The translations under genes and the position numbers were made by a program. Positions 1 through 6,797 of a DNA stretch of 29,763 bases are shown piece by piece. Origin of the DNA: Acidobacteria bacterium AH-259-L09 (lineage in GTDB: Bacteria > Acidobacteriota > UBA6911 > RPQK01); the NCBI GenBank assembly GCA_027717875.1, contig JALLOL010000005.1, positions 1-29,763 on the forward strand. Direction: 5' to 3'. Below the pieces are notes generated by a model. It had not been told where the DNA came from. It saw nothing but the letters and a program-made list of their open reading frames with translations, and made no database searches. Positions within the stretch are counted from its first letter, which is position 1. Each line of letters begins with the position of its first letter.

Positions 1-54
1 GAACGCTGATCTCGTAAAATGAGGTTTGCTCACCCTTTGAAATTTGGAGGTTTC

Positions 55-570
55 ATGGAATATAAAGTTGGGGAGAAAGTGATCTACCCTAACCAGGGAG
101 TGGGGGTGATTGAAGAGATTTGTACCAAAAGCATTGCCGGCCGGCCGGAAGAATTTTACCTGCTCAGAATCATCTCCAACAATTCCACCGTGATGATCCC
201 AACTGGAAACGTTGACCATGTGGGAGTTCGACGGCTGTGCAACCAAAAACAGTTGAAGGTGCTTTTCAAGATCCTCCGGGAGGACGATAACGAACACAAC
301 CCTGACTGGAAAAATCGATATAAAGCCAACGTCCAGAGGATGAACTCAGGATCAATTTTCGAGGTCGCAAAAGTCCTCAAGAATCTCTTTTTCTTGAGCT
401 TTCAGAAAAACCTCTCCTTTCGCGAAAAGAAGATGTTCGATCGCGCTCGTCAATTGGTGGTCTCAGAGATCGCTACGGTTAAAGACCAACCCGTCAACGA
501 AGTCCAGGAGTCGGTTGATGGATTACTTACCTTAACCTACGAGAGGATACAGGCTCAAACGACCCACTGA
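55..570 (+). CDS. carD: CarD/CdnL-type RNA polymerase-binding transcription regulator
   Basis: The 171-residue protein opens with a CarD/TRCF-type RNA polymerase interaction domain (about residues 1-60, with the hallmark VGEKVIYPNQGVGVIEEI). An all-helical C-terminal half follows (about 70-165). Proteins of this family bind the RNA polymerase beta subunit and stabilise the open promoter complex, often at rRNA and other housekeeping promoters. I chose the ATG at 55 because GGAGG lies at 46-50 and the family normally starts a few residues before the VGEKV motif; an in-frame ATG at 19 would add 12 atypical residues. Length fits the family (about 160-170). The gene converges on hemB, with a GCAC-rich inverted repeat between them. 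The family is clear; the regulon cannot be inferred from sequence. Confidence 0.92.
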   Translation: MEYKVGEKVIYPNQGVGVIEEICTKSIAGRPEEFYLLRIISNNSTVMIPTGNVDHVGVRRLCNQKQLKVLFKILREDDNEHNPDWKNRYKANVQRMNSGSIFEVAKVLKNLFFLSFQKNLSFREKKMFDRARQLVVSEIATVKDQPVNEVQESVDGLLTLTYERIQAQTTH

Positions 571-581
571 CCTCGCTAGTC

Positions 582-650
582 TTCGTGCTGTCGTGAATTC
601 GTGCTTTAGTATGTCCAAAAATGAAAGCACGAAGGCACAAAAGCACGAAT
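582..650. repeat. GCACGAA-rich inverted repeat between carD and hemB, possible bidirectional terminator
   Basis: ATTCGTGCTTT at 597-607 is perfectly complementary to AAAGCACGAAT at 640-650, and alternatively to AAAGCACGAA at 624-633. Further partial copies of TTCGTGCT/GCAC lie at 582-589 and 635-640. The block fills the space between two convergent stop codons, a place where a shared terminator is expected, but there is no strong U-tract. The 12-mer TTCGTGCTGTCG at 582-593 recurs at 22967-22978. Confidence 0.5.
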
Positions 651-651
651 C

Positions 652-1653
652 TCAAAGGTCGCCCTTCTTAATGAGCTGTGCCGCTTCTTTTGCAAAGTAC
701 GTCACAATCAGATCGGCTCCGGCGCGGCGGATCGCCAACAGGCTCTCCGCGACGGTAGCCTCTTTTGGCAGCCAACCTTCAGAGAAGGCGGCACACAAAG
801 CGGAATACTCTCCACTGACCTGGTAGGCAGCCAGTGGGATCGTCGTCAATTGGCGAACCTGAAAGATGACATCCAAATAGGGTAGAGCCGGCTTTACCAT
901 GACGATGTCTGCACCCTCGTCCAGGTCAAGATCTACTTCTTTTAGAGCCTCACGAGCATTGGCCGGATCCATCTGATAGCTTTTCCGGTCACCAAATTGG
1001 GGAGCCGATTCGGCGGCTTCTCGAAAAGGTCCATAGAAGGCTGAAGCGTATTTGGCCGCATAGGAAAGAATTGGAATATTTTCAAAATTATGTTCATCCA
1101 AGGCTTCTCGAATGGCGCCGACTCGGCCGTCCATCATGTCCGAAGGGGCCACAATATCGGCACCTGCCCCAGCATAAGCGATCGCCGTCTGTGCCAGAAT
1201 CTCCAAAGTCTCATCGTTTCGGATTGTTGGTCCACCCGCACTGCTCTCTTTGACCAGTCCGCAATGCCCGTGATCTGTGTACTCACAAAGACATACATCA
1301 GCAATCAGAAGCAGATCTGGGACATTCTTTTTAGCCACATCCAAAGCTTGGCAAATGACCCCATCCTGAGCATGAGCGGCGCTTCCCACTGGATCTTTCT
1401 TGTCTTCGTCGGGAATTCCAAACAGGATCACGGCTGGAATGGAAAGCTCATGAACAAGCTGCAACTCCTCCACCAGGACATCCGTGGAAAAGCGGAATTG
1501 TCCGGGCATGGAGCGAATTTCTTCTCGAATTCCTTTACCCTCGCGGACGAAGACAGGGTAAATCAACTGCTCGACTGAAAGGCGTGTCTCACGGACCATC
1601 CTTCTTAAAATCGGGTTTTCGCGCAGGCGGCGTGGCCGGAAATATGGCTTCAT
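652..1653 (-). CDS. hemB: Delta-aminolevulinic acid dehydratase (porphobilinogen synthase)
   Basis: This 333-residue enzyme condenses two molecules of 5-aminolevulinate to porphobilinogen in the common tetrapyrrole (heme, siroheme, cobalamin) pathway in the cytoplasm. The N-terminal arm ([18 protein letters not shown]) is typical. The zinc-site cysteines are visible as [14 protein letters not shown] (C121, C123, C131), so this is the zinc-type rather than the Asp-rich magnesium-type enzyme. The two Schiff-base lysines are K201 ([13 protein letters not shown]) and K254 ([11 protein letters not shown]). Length matches the family. No other heme gene is adjacent. A tRNA gene on the same strand lies about 50 bp upstream. 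Confidence 0.97.
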   Translation of the reverse strand: MKPYFRPRRLRENPILRRMVRETRLSVEQLIYPVFVREGKGIREEIRSMPGQFRFSTDVLVEELQLVHELSIPAVILFGIPDEDKKDPVGSAAHAQDGVICQALDVAKKNVPDLLLIADVCLCEYTDHGHCGLVKESSAGGPTIRNDETLEILAQTAIAYAGAGADIVAPSDMMDGRVGAIREALDEHNFENIPILSYAAKYASAFYGPFREAAESAPQFGDRKSYQMDPANAREALKEVDLDLDEGADIVMVKPALPYLDVIFQVRQLTTIPLAAYQVSGEYSALCAAFSEGWLPKEATVAESLLAIRRAGADLIVTYFAKEAAQLIKKGDL

Positions 1654-1706
1654 AATCTGCTCACATCGCCGATGACACTCTCACAACTCATAACTTGTCG
1701 ACACTA

Positions 1707-1779
1707 TGGCGGTGGAGGGATTTGAACCCCCGACACAGCGGATATGAGCCGCTTGCTCTAACCCCTGAGCTACACCGCC
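1707..1779 (-). tRNA. tRNA-Met (anticodon CAT), probably elongator
   Basis: Read on the minus strand, the sequence folds into a full cloverleaf. The acceptor stem is GGCGGTG/CACCGCC (7 perfect pairs), followed by D-arm GCTC...GAGC, anticodon stem AGCGG/CCGCT around loop CTCATAT, and T-arm GGGGG-TTCAAAT-CCCTC, with A as discriminator. The anticodon is CAT. The first base pair is G-C, which argues against initiator tRNA. The acceptor end (GGCGGTGTAGCTCAG) resembles elongator Met tRNAs, but a lysidine-modified Ile2 tRNA shares the CAT anticodon and cannot be excluded by eye. The CCA end is not encoded: the three bases after the discriminator read TAG. Confidence 0.93.
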
Positions 1780-1807
1780 TTAAAGAAAGAAATGATATCA
1801 GAGGTTA

Positions 1808-1875
1808 GAGGGGGGGCGTGTCTTTAAAATTTAAAATTTCGGCGAAAATTTAAATTTTAAATACACGGCCCCCTC
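1808..1875. repeat. Family A palindromic repeat, copy 1 (5' of homoserine dehydrogenase)
   Basis: A 68-bp imperfect palindrome with G-rich start, GTGTC, an AT-rich stretch of AAATTT units, a central GGCG turn, AAATTT units again, then ACACGGCCCC. It has the same orientation and core as the copy at 3250-3310. It ends 2 bp before the ribosome binding site of the next gene, so as RNA it would form a hairpin in the 5' leader. Confidence 0.85.
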
Positions 1876-1887
1876 AAAGGAAGCAAA

Positions 1888-3237
1888 ATGACGCCGACAC
1901 CTGAGACGTCTCCTCTTGAAGTGCGTGTGGCTCTGGCTGGTCTTGGGACAGTTGGTCAAGCCGTGGTCCAACTCCTACAAGAAGAGAGACCTCGTTTCCA
2001 GCAAACGTGGGGTGTTAATTTGCGACTGGTGTCGATCTTCGACAGGAGCTACGGGAAGAAGGACACTTCCTGGATCTCACCGGAAGTGAGGTTCACCGAG
2101 TCACTAAAGGAATTTCTTGAAACTCCTTCAGATGTGATGGTCGAACTGATTGGAGGGGTGGATCCAGCCAATCAGATTATCCGGACCGGCTTGCAGCAGC
2201 GAAGGGCTGTAGTCACGGCCAACAAGATTTTGATGGCCCGCTGCGGAACTGACTTTCTAAAACTCGCAGCAGAGATGAATTCCTATTTGGGTTTTGAAGC
2301 CTCCGTTGGTGGAGGGATTCCGATCATTCGGGTGGTACAGCGTTCTTTCTTTTCCGACCGGATTTTACGAGTGCGAGGCATTCTCAACGGTACATGCAAT
2401 TACATTCTCTCGGAGATGGCCGACGGTGGAGGTGAGTACGAGGAGGCCTTGGCTCATGCTCACTCCCTCGGTTATGCGGAGTCCGATCCCTCCCTGGATG
2501 TCTCCGGGGGAGACACAACGGACAAGCTGGCTATCCTGGGCACACTCTGTTTCAATATGCGAATCAGCCCCGATCAGATTCCGACACGAGGCATCACAGA
2601 AATTGTCCCCGTGGACTTTCTTTATGCACGAAGGCTTGATTCCACAATCAAGCTGCTGGGCATCGTGGAGCGAACCGGAGATGTTTTGAGTCTACGCGTG
2701 AGTCCCTTTTTGATTGACAATCGGCTTCTGTTGTCGAAGATCTCCGGAGTGCTTAACGCTTTAGAAATCACAGGAGCGACCCTCGGCTCGGTGGTAATTA
2801 GCGGAAAAGGTGCCGGAGGAGATCCAACTGCCGTCTCAGTAGTGGCGGACATTTTAAATGCAGCACTATGGAAAAGAGACACATTGGTTTCAAATGTCGG
2901 GAGGACGTATCCGGGTGAATTGGCCCCCGGTGTGAGCATTGAAACAGGACCGTTCGACCAGTTGGCAATCTCCCAAGAAAAGGAGCGCTATCCCTTCTAT
3001 ATTCGCTTTTTCGTGAAGGACCGTCCCGGGATCATCTCAGCTCTCGCCAATATCCTGGCGGAGAGGAAGATCAATGTTGACTCGGTACTGCAGGAAAGGT
3101 GGTCTGATCGCTCGAACCTCCCTTTCGTGATCACGGTCGAACCCACCCTCTTCTCTACCATACAGGAAGCAGTTGATGAGATGGGGAAGTTGGAGTTCAA
3201 CTGCGCCGCGCCTTGCGCCCTACCGATGCTGCGTTGA
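1888..3237 (+). CDS. hom: Homoserine dehydrogenase with C-terminal ACT domain
   Basis: This 449-residue monofunctional enzyme reduces aspartate semialdehyde to homoserine, the branch point to threonine and methionine. The N-terminal Rossmann fold carries the GLGTVG nucleotide motif (residues 18-23). The catalytic domain shows GILNGTCNYIL and the substrate-binding stretch SGGDTTDKLAIL, both hallmarks of the family. An ACT domain starts near residue 370 (FFVKDRPGIISALANIL) and is expected to mediate feedback control, usually by threonine. The start follows AGGAAG at 1878-1883. The gene stands alone: no aspartokinase, thrB or thrC is adjacent. It is enclosed by two direct copies of the family A palindrome, one immediately before its ribosome binding site and one 12 bp after its stop. 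Confidence 0.96.
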   Translation: MTPTPETSPLEVRVALAGLGTVGQAVVQLLQEERPRFQQTWGVNLRLVSIFDRSYGKKDTSWISPEVRFTESLKEFLETPSDVMVELIGGVDPANQIIRTGLQQRRAVVTANKILMARCGTDFLKLAAEMNSYLGFEASVGGGIPIIRVVQRSFFSDRILRVRGILNGTCNYILSEMADGGGEYEEALAHAHSLGYAESDPSLDVSGGDTTDKLAILGTLCFNMRISPDQIPTRGITEIVPVDFLYARRLDSTIKLLGIVERTGDVLSLRVSPFLIDNRLLLSKISGVLNALEITGATLGSVVISGKGAGGDPTAVSVVADILNAALWKRDTLVSNVGRTYPGELAPGVSIETGPFDQLAISQEKERYPFYIRFFVKDRPGIISALANILAERKINVDSVLQERWSDRSNLPFVITVEPTLFSTIQEAVDEMGKLEFNCAAPCALPMLR

Positions 3238-3249
3238 AGGGGCGCAGAG

Positions 3250-3310
3250 GGGGCCGTGTCTTTAAAATTTAAAATTTAGGCGAAAATTTAAATTTTAAAG
3301 ACACGGCCCC
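3250..3310. repeat. Family A palindromic repeat, copy 2 (3' of homoserine dehydrogenase)
   Basis: A 61-bp palindrome with ends GGGGCCGTGTC and GACACGGCCCC, an AT-rich stem and a central GGCG turn. It is nearly identical to copy 1 and in the same orientation. Its position 12 bp after the hom stop means it could act as an RNA hairpin that ends or stabilises the transcript. Confidence 0.88.
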
Positions 3311-3330
3311 ACGCGGTCAAGGGAGGGGTT

Positions 3331-3393
3331 GGGGTCAGACCTTGAGTTTTGCGTTTTTGGGTTCCAAAAACTCAAAACTCAAGGTCTGACCCC
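3331..3393. repeat. Family B palindrome, copy 1 (GGGGTCAG ends)
   Basis: A 63-bp inverted repeat with 30-bp arms that differ at one position and a 3-nt turn (GTT). The left arm starts GGGGTCAGACCTTGAGTTTT and the right arm ends AAGGTCTGACCCC. It begins 20 bp after family A copy 2, so two hairpins stand in tandem between hom and the VWA gene. As RNA or single-stranded DNA it would form a very stable hairpin; a terminator role for hom is plausible. Confidence 0.9.
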
Positions 3394-3447
3394 TTACCCC
3401 CGAAACCTTGCTATCATGAAAGGGTGAGCGAATAATGCCGAGATAGC

Positions 3448-5763
3448 ATGGAAAATCTGTTCACCTTTTTCTTTAAATACCAACCGTTCTTCTTTCAGAA
3501 AGGAGATTTCACCTTCCAGTGGGGCTTGAGCCTTTGGCAAGCCGGCCTGGTGATAATCTCAATTGCAGCTCTGCTTCTCCTGATTTATCGACGCAAATTG
3601 ATTTTTCTCGGACAAAAGAGCGGCGCAGCTTTATTGGCCCTTCGGATCGGCGTCTTCCTGGTTCTACTGCTGTTGATGATGAGGCCTAGTCTGGTCCTCT
3701 CGAGACTGGTTCCCAAAGAGAATCTGCTGGCTATCCTGGCCGATGATTCCCGCAGCATGGGGATCCTTGATAGCTCCGGAAAACCAAGAGGGCAGAGGGC
3801 TGTGGAACTACTCAGCCAGGAATCAGACTTTTTGGCAGCTTTAGATGAGAAATTTTATCTTCGACTTTTCCGCTTCGGCTCGCGGGCTCAAAGAGTCGAG
3901 AAATCTTTTGAGCCTAACTGGCAAGGCAACCAGACCAACATCGTCGCTGGATTGGAAAGGGTGTTGGCGGAAACCAAGAACTTGCCGCTGGCCGGGATCG
4001 TCCTTTTCACAGATGGCTCAGACAACAGTCATCGAGACTTCAAGGAAGTTCTCAGTGAATTAAAAGCCCGTCGCATCCCCGTTCATACCGTCGGGTTAGG
4101 GCCCGAGTCATTGAACCGAGACGTCGAGATCACCCAAGTTAGTGCACCTCGGGTTTCCATACCCGAGACGGTCTCAGTTGCTCGCATCAACTTTCGCCAC
4201 CGCGGGTATGGTGGCAGTCGGGGCCGTCTCGAAGTTCGGGAAGGTCGCTCTCTAGTTCAGACAAAAGAAGTTTATTTTCCTCGAGATTCCGAGACCTTCA
4301 TCACCGAGGTGAAGTTCATACCCAAGTCGGAGGGAATAAAGACCTACCATTTCTACTTACGGCCGCTGGAAGGTGAGGAAATAAAGGAGAACAACTCTCG
4401 AAGTACCATCATCCAGGTTCGAAATCTGGCAGCACGCATCCTCTATGTCGAAGGGCATCCCCGTTGGGAATACAAATTCATTCGCAGGGCCTTGAGCGAA
4501 GACAAACACATACAACTTGAAACATTACTGCGCACCGCAATCAACAAATTCTATCGCCAGGGAATAGAAGAAGAGACCACCCTAGCAACCGGCTTTCCTT
4601 CTGAAAGAGAGGAGCTTTTCCAATACCAGGGCGTTATCTTTGGCAGTGTCGAGTCTTCGTTTTTTACTTATCAGCAGATGGAGATGATGCGGGACTTTGT
4701 CGGCAAGCGAGGAGGCGGCTTCTTAATGTTGGGGGGCAGTTCTTCCTTTGCTTCCGGACAATACCAGAATACACCCATTGAGGAAATCCTTCCTGTTTGG
4801 CTGCTGGAGAGTGGTGAAGATATAGTCGGCTCTGCGACGCTTTATGTCCAAGGAGACAGCGAGTTGAAATTGACAGATCATGGTCTTCGCCACCCTGCGC
4901 TGCAGCTTTCCTTGGAAGAAGAGCAAAACATTCGTGAGTGGAATGAGATCCCGCAGTTGAATGATTGGAACATCGTGCAAGGAATCAAATCGGGCGCAAC
5001 TATTCTGGCGCAGCTCGATACATTCTCAGGTTCAGCTTCCGATTCGCATGACATTCCCCTCCTTGTTTTCCAACGCTACGGTCGCGGTCACACCTTGGCA
5101 CTCCTTACAGGGAGCAGCTGGCGCTGGCAGATGCTTCAGGATCACGAAGATGGAAAGCACGAAACCTTTTGGAGACAAATCCTGCGCTGGTTAGTCAGTT
5201 CGGCAAAAGACCCTATCGCGGTCGAGACCGAGCGTGAGATCTACTCCCAAAACGAGCTGGTAGACATCCGAGCCCAAGTTAGCGACAAAGCCTTCAATCG
5301 AATCAATGACGGCCGCGTTGAGGCCATTATTACCTCTCCGTCAGGGGAGGCATTTAAGCTGCCCCTTCAGTGGGACGCTCGTGAAGATGGGGTTTATCGA
5401 GGTCAGTGGACACCTCAGGAAGACGGTCTTTATCTGGTTCAGATTCAGGCCGAGGCGAATGCACTCCAAGAAAACAACCACCATCTCCGTGCCAAGACAT
5501 CGTTTGTGACTGCCACAGGTTCCCGTGAGTTCTTTGAAGCCGTGCAGAAGAAAGACTTTCTTCAAAAGCTTGCACAGGAAACCGGAGGCAACTACTACGC
5601 AGTTTCTGAGGCTGAAAGGTTGCCGCAAGAAATAGTTTACACTGAATCTCAAGCATCGGTGATCGAAGTGCTTGATCTTTGGGATATGCCGTTCAATTTT
5701 CTACTCCTGATTGCCTTGCTCTTTGGCGAGTGGATACTCAGGAAAAGACACGGCCTTATTTGA
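3448..5763 (+). CDS. Membrane-anchored VWA protein with glutamine-amidotransferase-like domain
   Basis: This is a 771-residue inner-membrane protein. Two transmembrane helices lie at about residues 31-47 and 62-80. A von Willebrand factor A domain follows with a complete metal-ion (MIDAS) site: DDSRS (99-103), T163 in NQTNIVAGL and TDGSD (188-192). After a beta-rich linker comes a class I glutamine-amidotransferase-like fold (ILYVEGHPRWEYKF near 331-344; GGGFLMLGGSSSF near 422-434) with no evident nucleophilic cysteine, so it is probably non-catalytic. A last transmembrane helix sits near 745-763. The layout matches VWA proteins found beside MoxR/DUF58/DUF4159 genes in Bacteroidetes, Planctomycetes and Acidobacteria. 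No MoxR ATPase or DUF58 gene is present in the window. It heads the operon; its ribosome binding site is weak. Confidence 0.85.
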   Translation: MENLFTFFFKYQPFFFQKGDFTFQWGLSLWQAGLVIISIAALLLLIYRRKLIFLGQKSGAALLALRIGVFLVLLLLMMRPSLVLSRLVPKENLLAILADDSRSMGILDSSGKPRGQRAVELLSQESDFLAALDEKFYLRLFRFGSRAQRVEKSFEPNWQGNQTNIVAGLERVLAETKNLPLAGIVLFTDGSDNSHRDFKEVLSELKARRIPVHTVGLGPESLNRDVEITQVSAPRVSIPETVSVARINFRHRGYGGSRGRLEVREGRSLVQTKEVYFPRDSETFITEVKFIPKSEGIKTYHFYLRPLEGEEIKENNSRSTIIQVRNLAARILYVEGHPRWEYKFIRRALSEDKHIQLETLLRTAINKFYRQGIEEETTLATGFPSEREELFQYQGVIFGSVESSFFTYQQMEMMRDFVGKRGGGFLMLGGSSSFASGQYQNTPIEEILPVWLLESGEDIVGSATLYVQGDSELKLTDHGLRHPALQLSLEEEQNIREWNEIPQLNDWNIVQGIKSGATILAQLDTFSGSASDSHDIPLLVFQRYGRGHTLALLTGSSWRWQMLQDHEDGKHETFWRQILRWLVSSAKDPIAVETEREIYSQNELVDIRAQVSDKAFNRINDGRVEAIITSPSGEAFKLPLQWDAREDGVYRGQWTPQEDGLYLVQIQAEANALQENNHHLRAKTSFVTATGSREFFEAVQKKDFLQKLAQETGGNYYAVSEAERLPQEIVYTESQASVIEVLDLWDMPFNFLLLIALLFGEWILRKRHGLI

Positions 5764-5777
5764 GAGCAATAGGCTTG

Positions 5778-6797
5778 ATGGAAGAAATGAGAGCAAACCA
5801 GCCCATCACCAATAACGAATGCTCCTCTGCTGTTTTTCTACTCTATTGTTCTATTGTTCTATTGCTCTATTGCTCTTCTCTGCCCGCCTTGCAGGCAGCC
5901 AATGACCGGGTTTGCATCATTATCACAGGTCTCGGAGGAGTGCCCGAGTACGAAGAGAATTTCCTCCGTTGGAGCAGTGAAATGGAGACCGTGTTCAGGA
6001 ATGAACTCAACAGCGCCGTTTACAACCTTGACGGCCGAGAGCAGAAGAAGCCCGATATTCTTCAAGTTTTCGATCAGGTTTCCTTATCGCTTCCACTGGA
6101 CGAATTGTGGCTTTTCTTGATCGGGCACGCCAATCATGACGGCCGTCATTATAAGTTCAACATCGCAGGCCCCGACTTAACTGATGAGGAGATCAAGACC
6201 TTCCTCGAGGCCCTTGGCCGGACAAAAACCTATATTATCGCAGCGACCAGCGCCAGTGGGATCCTCGCCTCCCACCTGGGTCAGAAGAATCGCGTAGTGG
6301 TCACTGCCACAAGAAACCAATTCGAAAGACAACCTCCCCTATTTATGTCCTTCTTCGTAGAAGCCGTCACCTCTGCCGAAGCCGACACAGACAAAAATGG
6401 TAAGATCTCGCTGCTGGAAGCGTTCCTCTTTAGTAATCAGAAGGTGGATACATGGTTTAAGGACAGGGGACGCATTCAGACCGAACATTCTCTTCTCGAT
6501 GACAATGGCCAGGCACGATTAGGCGAAAGTCAAGGAACATTGGGGAGCGATCCCAGTGCCCACGGCACCTTTCTTGCCTCCAGAGCCTTTCTTTCGGCGC
6601 CCCCAGAACAGGCTTACCGCTCTTTGGAGGCCAAGCAGCTGGCTTCGGAACGGGTAGAGATCGAGCGCAAGATCGAAGATTTGAAGTTTCGCAAGACCCA
6701 GATTCCAGAGGATAAGTATTACCGCACTTTAGAAGAGCTCTTAGTGAAGCTGGCCCAGATCAACGAAAAAATCCAACAGCTGGAGGCAGGACGGTGA
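5778..6797 (+). CDS. Secreted caspase/C13-like protein, catalytic Cys apparently replaced, with EF-hand loop
   Basis: A 339-residue protein with a signal peptide (hydrophobic core about residues 18-36, likely cleaved after LQA at 40). The mature part resembles clan CD (caspase/legumain-like) folds. A strand ends in IGHANHDG with His at 117, where the catalytic His-Gly is expected. A second strand reads IIAATSASG (153-161), where the family would place Cys but Ser and Ala are seen. The loop DTDKNGKISLLE (203-214) has all canonical EF-hand ligand positions, and LDDNGQ follows near 241. The C-terminus (about 290-339) looks like a coiled coil. It starts 14 bp after the VWA gene; ATG 5787 is an alternative start. 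The signal peptide contains four 8-bp tandem repeats. The fold assignment is by pattern only, and function is unknown. Confidence 0.7.
   Translation: MEEMRANQPITNNECSSAVFLLYCSIVLLLYCSSLPALQAANDRVCIIITGLGGVPEYEENFLRWSSEMETVFRNELNSAVYNLDGREQKKPDILQVFDQVSLSLPLDELWLFLIGHANHDGRHYKFNIAGPDLTDEEIKTFLEALGRTKTYIIAATSASGILASHLGQKNRVVVTATRNQFERQPPLFMSFFVEAVTSAEADTDKNGKISLLEAFLFSNQKVDTWFKDRGRIQTEHSLLDDNGQARLGESQGTLGSDPSAHGTFLASRAFLSAPPEQAYRSLEAKQLASERVEIERKIEDLKFRKTQIPEDKYYRTLEELLVKLAQINEKIQQLEAGR
5842..5873 (+). repeat. Four tandem copies of an octanucleotide inside a coding region
   Basis: The units are TCTATTGT, TCTATTGT, TCTATTGC and TCTATTGC, directly abutting. They encode the hydrophobic core of the signal peptide of the caspase-like gene (about residues 22-32). 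Eight is not a multiple of three, so gain or loss of one unit would shift the frame and abolish the protein. Confidence 0.95.

Noticed and set aside
1090..1578. Long plus-strand reading frame opposite hemB
   Set aside because: It is antisense to a clear hemB with all catalytic residues, has no ribosome binding site and no recognisable domain.
1707..1779. Initiator tRNA (fMet) reading of the CAT tRNA
   Set aside because: The first acceptor pair is G-C and the anticodon stem lacks the three consecutive G-C pairs of initiators.
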